Of a stretch of DNA of 64,000 nucleotides, positions 60,027-64,000 are shown piece after piece. The notes below the pieces were generated by a model. It was given only the letters and a program-made list of their open reading frames with translations, searched no databases and was not told the DNA's origin. Each line of letters begins with the position of its first letter. Position 1 is the stretch's first letter. This stretch comes from Diplocloster modestus (GTDB lineage: Bacteria; Bacillota; Clostridia; Lachnospirales; Lachnospiraceae). Made by a program: the position numbers and the translations under genes. The stretch spans positions 1 through 64,000 of the forward strand of contig NZ_JAHQCX010000009.1 in assembly GCF_019042245.1 (NCBI RefSeq). Direction: 5' to 3'.

Positions 60027-60462
60027 TACTGTTGGCACACTGAAAGAGTTCGTCGCAAGTGAGTCCAACTGCGCTGTTGGCGCTCCCGGCCGCGGGATAA
60101 ACCGTGTCAAAACGTTTCAGCGAAATATCGGTATAAATTTCCGCTTTGGGACCAACGCCGAAGGGGCATACCCCCCCGATCGAATGGTTGGTGTAGAGTA
60201 CGACTTCCTCCGGTTTCAGCATCGTGGCTTTCCGGCCAAAAGTATCCTTAAACTTGCGGTTGTCAATCTTGGCGTCACCGGCGGTGACCACCAGGATACA
60301 GCCGTCTTCTTTTTGAAAGGAGAGAGTTTTCGCGATTTTAGCTGGAATGCAGTGAACGGCTTCGGCGGCCAGCTCTACGGTAGCGCTGCTAACATCAAAT
60401 TCCTGAATCCGGCTGTCCAGATTCCATTTCCTGAGATAATCCCTGGCAATTTCAATAGACAT
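59962..60462 (-). CDS. YbaK/EbsC-family aminoacyl-tRNA editing protein
   Basis: A 166-residue protein of the trans-editing superfamily that hydrolyses mischarged Cys-, Ala- or similar tRNAs. The core AKTLSFQKEDGCILVVTAGDAKIDNRKFKD and the GVCPFGVGPKAEIYTDISLKRFDTVYPAAGSANSAVGLTCDEL region match YbaK and ProX proteins, with the catalytic Lys in AKTLSF. GAAAAGAGG is well placed. It overlaps the Crp-type gene at its end. Confidence 0.88.
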   Translation of the reverse strand: MSIEIARDYLRKWNLDSRIQEFDVSSATVELAAEAVHCIPAKIAKTLSFQKEDGCILVVTAGDAKIDNRKFKDTFGRKATMLKPEEVVLYTNHSIGGVCPFGVGPKAEIYTDISLKRFDTVYPAAGSANSAVGLTCDELFQCANSISWVDVCKNWDPSSDTVPPHQ

Positions 60463-60564
60463 AAAAGAGACCTCTTTTCCGTAATGAATTTATACCATTA
60501 AACCATATTTTCTGAAATCTGACAAGACGGTGGGATTGTCCCCGCCTGGGATGGAAACCATCTA

Positions 60565-60594
60565 TTGACAAGGGGCGAAGGGGGAGTTTATAAT
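60565..60594 (+). promoter_or_regulatory. Sigma-A promoter of the ABC-F gene
   Basis: TTGACA at 60565-60570, an 18-base spacer, TATAAT at 60589-60594. Transcription would start near 60601, giving a 300-base leader. Confidence 0.85.
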
Positions 60595-60628
60595 CGTAAT
60601 AGATTTTAAAATAGAACGGAGTGGAAAG

Positions 60629-60649
60629 ATGCGGATTACTTCTTGCTAA
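60629..60649 (+). CDS. Leader peptide MRITSC
   Basis: ATG CGG ATT ACT TCT TGC TAA, with GGAG at 60618-60621 placed 7 bases before the ATG, about 28 bases after the predicted transcription start. A six-residue leader peptide in front of an Lsa-type gene may be where drug-stalled ribosomes alter the downstream hairpins. Its translation is not proved. Confidence 0.5.
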   Translation: MRITSC

Positions 60650-60817
60650 AATAGGTAGTTGAATAAGCGGAATATGTCAGAACCGGTGAGAACCGGTGCT
60701 TTTGGCTGTTTCGGGCAAGAAGGCTGTATCCTTTTCCTCTTTTTTATTAGTCGATATCATATGGGTCTGTTCGGTCCGCAGGGATTTTTTCAGGCGGGTA
60801 CGGACTGCGCTGGTATG

Positions 60818-60852
60818 GATGCAGGAAGCGGCTTTCTTGCATCATTTTTTTG
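60818..60852 (+). terminator. Attenuator-type terminator of the ABC-F gene
   Basis: ATGCAGGAAG and CTTTCTTGCAT pair around a short loop, followed by TCATTTTTTT. It lies inside the transcript, upstream of the start codon. Confidence 0.65.
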
Positions 60853-60900
60853 CGTAAAAATGAAGGATATGCGCACAGGTGCAGGAAACGGAGGTATATG

Positions 60901-62385
60901 ATGTCATTGATTTGTGTATCAAAATTAACGTTTGAATATGAGGGGAGTTATGACCCTATTTTTGAGGATGTGTCGTTTCAGATAGATACGGATTGGAAGC
61001 TTGGATTTACCGGCAGGAACGGCCGGGGGAAAACCACGTTCCTGAAGCTGCTTATGGGGCAGTATGAATATCAGGGGACGATTTCCGCTTCGGTGGTGTT
61101 CGATTATTTCCCATTTGAAGTGCCGGATTACGGCATGGACACGCTGGAGCTGGTCGGGGATATCCTTCCGGATTATGAGTACTGGAAACTGAGCCGGGAG
61201 CTTTCACTGCTGGAACTGGATGAGGATGTGCTGTACCGGCCTTTTGGTACTCTGAGTAACGGGGAACAGACGAAGGTGATGCTGGCTGTTTTGTTTCTGA
61301 GAGAAAACCACTTTCTGCTGATCGATGAACCTACGAATCATCTGGATCTGCATGCCCGAGAGGTAGTCAGTGCTTATCTGGATAAAAAGAAGGGGTTTAT
61401 TCTGGTATCCCATGACAGGGCATTCCTGGACCGTTGCATTGACCACATTCTCTCTATTAACAAGACGAATATTGAGATCCAGCAGGGGAATTTTTCCAGT
61501 TGGCGGCAGAATATGGAATATCAGACCAGCTTTGAGATGTCGGAAAATGAGAAGTTAAAAAAAGAAATCCGACATATGACTGAAGCGTCCAGGCGGACTG
61601 CGGGCTGGTCCGACGAGGTGGAAAAGACAAAGTACGGGACCCGGAATTCCGGGCTCCGGCCAGACCGGGGATTTATCGGGCACAAGGCGGAAAAGATGAT
61701 GAAGCGGGCGAAGGCCGCCAAGGCCCGCAAAGAGAAAGCGCTGGAGGATAAGGCTGGTCTGCTGAAAAATGTGGAGAAGGCCCCTGAACTGATGCTCTGC
61801 CCGCTGCAGCATCATAACAGGCGGCTGATTGAGGCCTCAGGGATCGAAATCGCATATTCGGAGAAGCTTGTGTGCGGACCTTTGGATTTTAGTGTGAATG
61901 CCGGTGAGAGAATAGCGCTGACCGGACGCAACGGGGCTGGAAAGTCCAGCGTATTAAAGCTCCTGGCCGGTTATGATATCCCTCATCAGGGACAGCTGAC
62001 AGAGGCAAGCGGACTTATCATCTCCTATGTGGAGCAGGATACTTCCTTTTTAAAAGGGGAACTGGCGGATTTTGTGGAACAAAATGATCTGGATGAAACC
62101 CTGTTTAAAGCTGTTCTGCGTAAACTGGATTTTTCGAGGGAGCAGTTTGAAAAGCGGATCGAAGAATTCAGTGCGGGCCAGAAGAAGAAAATACTGCTTG
62201 CCAGAAGCCTGTGTACGCCGGCGCATCTGTATATTTGGGACGAACCTCTTAATTATATCGACGTGCTGTCCAGGATTCAACTGGAGGAACTGATTTTAAA
62301 ATTTAAACCAGCCATGATTTTGGTGGAGCATGATAAAACCTTTCTGGAGCACACCGCCACCGGTTTCATAAGCCTGGACCGGTAA
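60901..62385 (+). CDS. Lsa-family ABC-F ribosomal protection protein
   Basis: A 494-residue soluble protein with two ABC domains and no membrane part. Domain 1: Walker A GRNGRGKTT (38-46), SNGEQTK, Walker B LLIDEPTNHLDL. An antibiotic-resistance linker of about 75 residues (KKEIRHMTEASRRTAGWSDEVEKTKYG...) follows, then domain 2: GRNGAGKSS, SAGQKKK, YIWDEPLNYIDV. Motifs such as YIWDEPLNYIDV, WKLGFTGRNGRGKTT and GFILVSHDRAF match Lsa(A)-type proteins that displace lincosamides, streptogramin A and pleuromutilins from the ribosome. The start at 60901 has GGAGG 6 bases upstream. The long leader suggests induction by drugs. Confidence 0.9.
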   Translation: MSLICVSKLTFEYEGSYDPIFEDVSFQIDTDWKLGFTGRNGRGKTTFLKLLMGQYEYQGTISASVVFDYFPFEVPDYGMDTLELVGDILPDYEYWKLSRELSLLELDEDVLYRPFGTLSNGEQTKVMLAVLFLRENHFLLIDEPTNHLDLHAREVVSAYLDKKKGFILVSHDRAFLDRCIDHILSINKTNIEIQQGNFSSWRQNMEYQTSFEMSENEKLKKEIRHMTEASRRTAGWSDEVEKTKYGTRNSGLRPDRGFIGHKAEKMMKRAKAAKARKEKALEDKAGLLKNVEKAPELMLCPLQHHNRRLIEASGIEIAYSEKLVCGPLDFSVNAGERIALTGRNGAGKSSVLKLLAGYDIPHQGQLTEASGLIISYVEQDTSFLKGELADFVEQNDLDETLFKAVLRKLDFSREQFEKRIEEFSAGQKKKILLARSLCTPAHLYIWDEPLNYIDVLSRIQLEELILKFKPAMILVEHDKTFLEHTATGFISLDR

Positions 62386-62392
62386 GGCGGAA

Positions 62393-62421
62393 TTGACTTT
62401 TACCGGCCCAGGAGATAAACT
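62393..62421 (+). promoter_or_regulatory. Promoter of the CorA-type gene
   Basis: TTGACT at 62393-62398, 17 bases, TAAACT at 62416-62421. Confidence 0.5.
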
Positions 62422-62475
62422 AAAATAGTATTGTTTGCTGAAAATATGACAGGACACAAAAAAGGAGCGGATCGT

Positions 62476-63405
62476 ATGGCTGTTTTCCGGCCGAACCATT
62501 ATTACTGTATAAAAGATAAAATATACGAGACAGAGCGCTTCCCAAGTTCAGAGGCTGCGGTCAGTATCGCCGTGCTGGATGAACCGGAGGCGGTACGGTT
62601 AAAAGTAATGACGGGAGAACAGCAAAAGCTGCTGGAGGCTGGAAAAGCGATCCGCTTTATCAAGTACGCGGATTATGAAGATTATTTATTCTGCACATTC
62701 CATATTCCCCTGCAGAAAAACATCCGCAAAGAATATGCCGAACTGACCATGCTGATCAGAGAGAAGCTCCTGGTTATTGTAGTGCAAAACGAGGCTGCTG
62801 CTTTTCTGCTTTCTGCCTTTACGCCCAGATACGGCGGGCGGGTATTGAACCTGGAACGTCTGTTGGCAGAACTTCTGGAGAGCTTTGTACAAAACGATCT
62901 GGAATATCTGGGAGAGTTAGAGGACCGGATCACACAGCTGGAAGAGCGTGCTATGGATGGGGAAGTGACGAATTTTAACCACCAGATGGTACATATCCGC
63001 AAAGAACTGTTATATCTGCATAATTATTATGCCCAATTTCAGGATCTGGCAGATTGTTTTCAGGATAGTGAGAACGATTTCTTCGTGGAAAACAGATACT
63101 TTCGTTATCTGTCGGATAAAATGAGCCGGCTGTACGGTGAGTGCCAGATGCTGCGTGAGTATTCCATGCAGGTCCGGGAATTTTACCAGGCCCAGGTGGA
63201 CGTAAAACAGAACACGATCATGAAATTTCTGACCGGTGTAACGACTATTTTTCTGCCGTTGACGCTGATCACCGGCTGGTATGGAATGAATTTTGCCGGT
63301 ATGCCGGAGCTTAACTGGAAGTTTGGATATCCGTTGGTTATTCTGGTCAGTGTTTTAATCATTCTGCTTTGTATCTATATATTCAGGAAGAAAAAGTTCT
63401 TCTGA
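62476..63405 (+). CDS. CorA-family divalent cation transporter
   Basis: A 309-residue protein with a cytosolic alpha-beta and long-helix domain (1-245) and two C-terminal membrane helices. The selectivity motif YGMNF ends the first helix, followed by AGMPELNWKFGYPL, the CorA periplasmic loop. It probably carries magnesium, or cobalt or nickel. AAAGGAGCGG lies before the ATG at 62476. The next gene starts 13 bases after its stop. Confidence 0.92.
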   Translation: MAVFRPNHYYCIKDKIYETERFPSSEAAVSIAVLDEPEAVRLKVMTGEQQKLLEAGKAIRFIKYADYEDYLFCTFHIPLQKNIRKEYAELTMLIREKLLVIVVQNEAAAFLLSAFTPRYGGRVLNLERLLAELLESFVQNDLEYLGELEDRITQLEERAMDGEVTNFNHQMVHIRKELLYLHNYYAQFQDLADCFQDSENDFFVENRYFRYLSDKMSRLYGECQMLREYSMQVREFYQAQVDVKQNTIMKFLTGVTTIFLPLTLITGWYGMNFAGMPELNWKFGYPLVILVSVLIILLCIYIFRKKKFF

Positions 63406-63418
63406 AGGGATGAGGACT

Positions 63419-64000
63419 ATGATAAAAAATAAAAAAGAGTGGATCATGCCCTTCGTGCTGGGAACTGCCTGTATAGCGGCAATGGCGGTGCTGTTATGGG
63501 TGGCATGTAATTTTCAGACTCAGAATGTACAATTAATTCAGGACTCCATGGAGCCCCTTTCCGAGGGCTGGACCTACAACGCAGACGGGGAATCCCATGC
63601 GGTTACCCAGTTTCCTTTTGCTTTAAAATCAGAAGGAAAAGAAGTTACGCTGTCCTGCGTTCTGCCCGAAGTGCTGCCGTCAGAAGGTGTAATCATGTAT
63701 ATAGCCGATCACCAGTATATACAGGTATATCTGGACAATCGGTTAATATACGAATATGGGAATCAAGGTCATACGCCATTCGGAGATGTCTTCGGATCGG
63801 TGACGAATCTGATTCCGGTTCCAGAAGACGCGCAGGGGAAACAGCTCAGTATCCGGGCGGTATGCCCCGAAGGATTCCATCATTATAATTACAATTTTTA
63901 TCCGGTATACCTGGGAACCAAAAGTGCGGCAGTTTTTCATGTATTCCAGCAGAATTTTAATTCACTCTGCTTTTGCTTTATCATCGTACTACTGGGGATT
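63419..64000 (+). CDS. Membrane sensor protein, 3' end outside the window
   Basis: The frame is open from 63419 to the end of the window (194 codons). It has an N-terminal membrane helix (PFVLGTACIAAMAVLLWVAC, residues 10-29), then an extracellular beta-rich domain (GWTYNADGESHAVTQFPF, IADHQYIQVYLDNRLIYEYGN, LSIRAVCPEGFHHYNYNFYPVYLG) and a second hydrophobic segment at the end. This resembles the galactose-binding-like or 7TMR-DISM-type sensor heads of clostridial GGDEF proteins and kinases. The output domain is not in the window. AAGGGA precedes the ATG at 63419; an in-frame ATG at 63410 overlaps that site. Confidence 0.7.
   Translation, partial: MIKNKKEWIMPFVLGTACIAAMAVLLWVACNFQTQNVQLIQDSMEPLSEGWTYNADGESHAVTQFPFALKSEGKEVTLSCVLPEVLPSEGVIMYIADHQYIQVYLDNRLIYEYGNQGHTPFGDVFGSVTNLIPVPEDAQGKQLSIRAVCPEGFHHYNYNFYPVYLGTKSAAVFHVFQQNFNSLCFCFIIVLLGI

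Larger units (their letters stand above)
60463..60900 (+). promoter_or_regulatory. Long leader region of the ABC-F gene
   Basis: This holds a promoter at 60565-60594, a short leader reading frame at 60629-60649, a tandem AGAACCGGTG pair (60678-60697), and terminator-like hairpins, the last at 60818-60852 (about 50 bases before the start codon). This organisation is typical of ribosome-mediated attenuation in antibiotic-resistance ABC-F genes. Confidence 0.6.

Noticed and set aside
60659-60901. Open frame of 80 codons before the ABC-F gene
   Set aside because: It crosses the attenuator hairpins, has no ribosome site and low-complexity Phe/Gly content; the region is better read as a leader.

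Overview
The window looks like a chromosomal segment of a Gram-positive, anaerobic, gut-type member of the Lachnospiraceae (Clostridia); the genus is not decidable from the text, though a Blautia-like organism would fit. The evidence is strong AGGAGG-type ribosome sites, sigma-A promoters close to TTGACA-N17-TATAAT, T-box leaders, several Bce-type, VanRS-type and LytTR two-component systems, RsiV-type sigma/anti-sigma pairs, and the clostridial block of a DUF512 radical-SAM gene followed by der, plsY and gpsA. No phage, transposase, rRNA operon or CRISPR array is visible.

Layout. 1-2.5 kb: a DeoR-family regulator and rhamnulokinase. 2.7-7.9 kb: a DivIVA-like protein and the DUF512-der-plsY-gpsA cluster. 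8-11 kb (minus strand): a solitary TrpB2 behind a tryptophan T-box, and an EamA transporter. 11-13.7 kb: an ECF sigma factor with a membrane-anchored beta-propeller partner. 14-18.6 kb: a VanR/VanS-like pair without van resistance genes, a SAM hydrolase, an M50 membrane protease and an SDR oxidoreductase. 18.7-25 kb: a BceRS-like pair, a lipoprotein, a CarD-like regulator, a cold-shock protein and a BceAB-like transporter. 25-28 kb: zinc-ribbon and DUF3298 proteins and a SigV/RsiV-like pair. 28-29 kb: two very large palindromes. 29-34.4 kb: MarR-MATE, LysR and leuCD, DUF6323. 34.4-38.5 kb (minus): a tyrosine phosphatase, a lipoprotein, an LTA-synthase-like protein and two tRNAs. 38.6-44.4 kb: DUF2804, leuA behind a leucine T-box, and a second SigV/RsiV-like operon that begins with a sigma2-only paralogue. 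44.6-48.1 kb: an SdpI-LytTR-GHKL-DUF3887 operon. 48-60.5 kb: RluA, a GNAT-membrane fusion, a GH25-LysM lysozyme, MerR-TipAS, a 5'-deleted MATE gene, SRAP, DinB, a putative isoprenoid-synthase-fold enzyme, thioredoxin, Crp and YbaK. 60.5-64 kb: an Lsa-type ABC-F gene behind an attenuator-like leader, CorA, and an unfinished sensor gene.

How it works together. Envelope stress and antibiotic response dominate: three ECF sigma factors, four two-component regulators, Bce-type export, Lsa-type ribosome protection, MATE pumps, an LTA-synthase-like enzyme and a lysozyme. Three promoters share the layout GAAAC-N17-C(G/A)TCTAA and tie both SigV-like operons and the lipoprotein at 20.5 kb into one probable regulon. 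Amino-acid genes are controlled by T-boxes (trpB2, leuA) and probably by LysR (leuCD).

The least explained structures are non-coding: a set of very long inverted repeats that mostly start within 20 bases of a stop codon, and a 100-base element present twice whose differences are partly compensatory within a hairpin stem. These, the sigma2-only paralogue, the orphan VanRS pair and the isoprenoid-synthase-like protein are the best candidates for undescribed biology.
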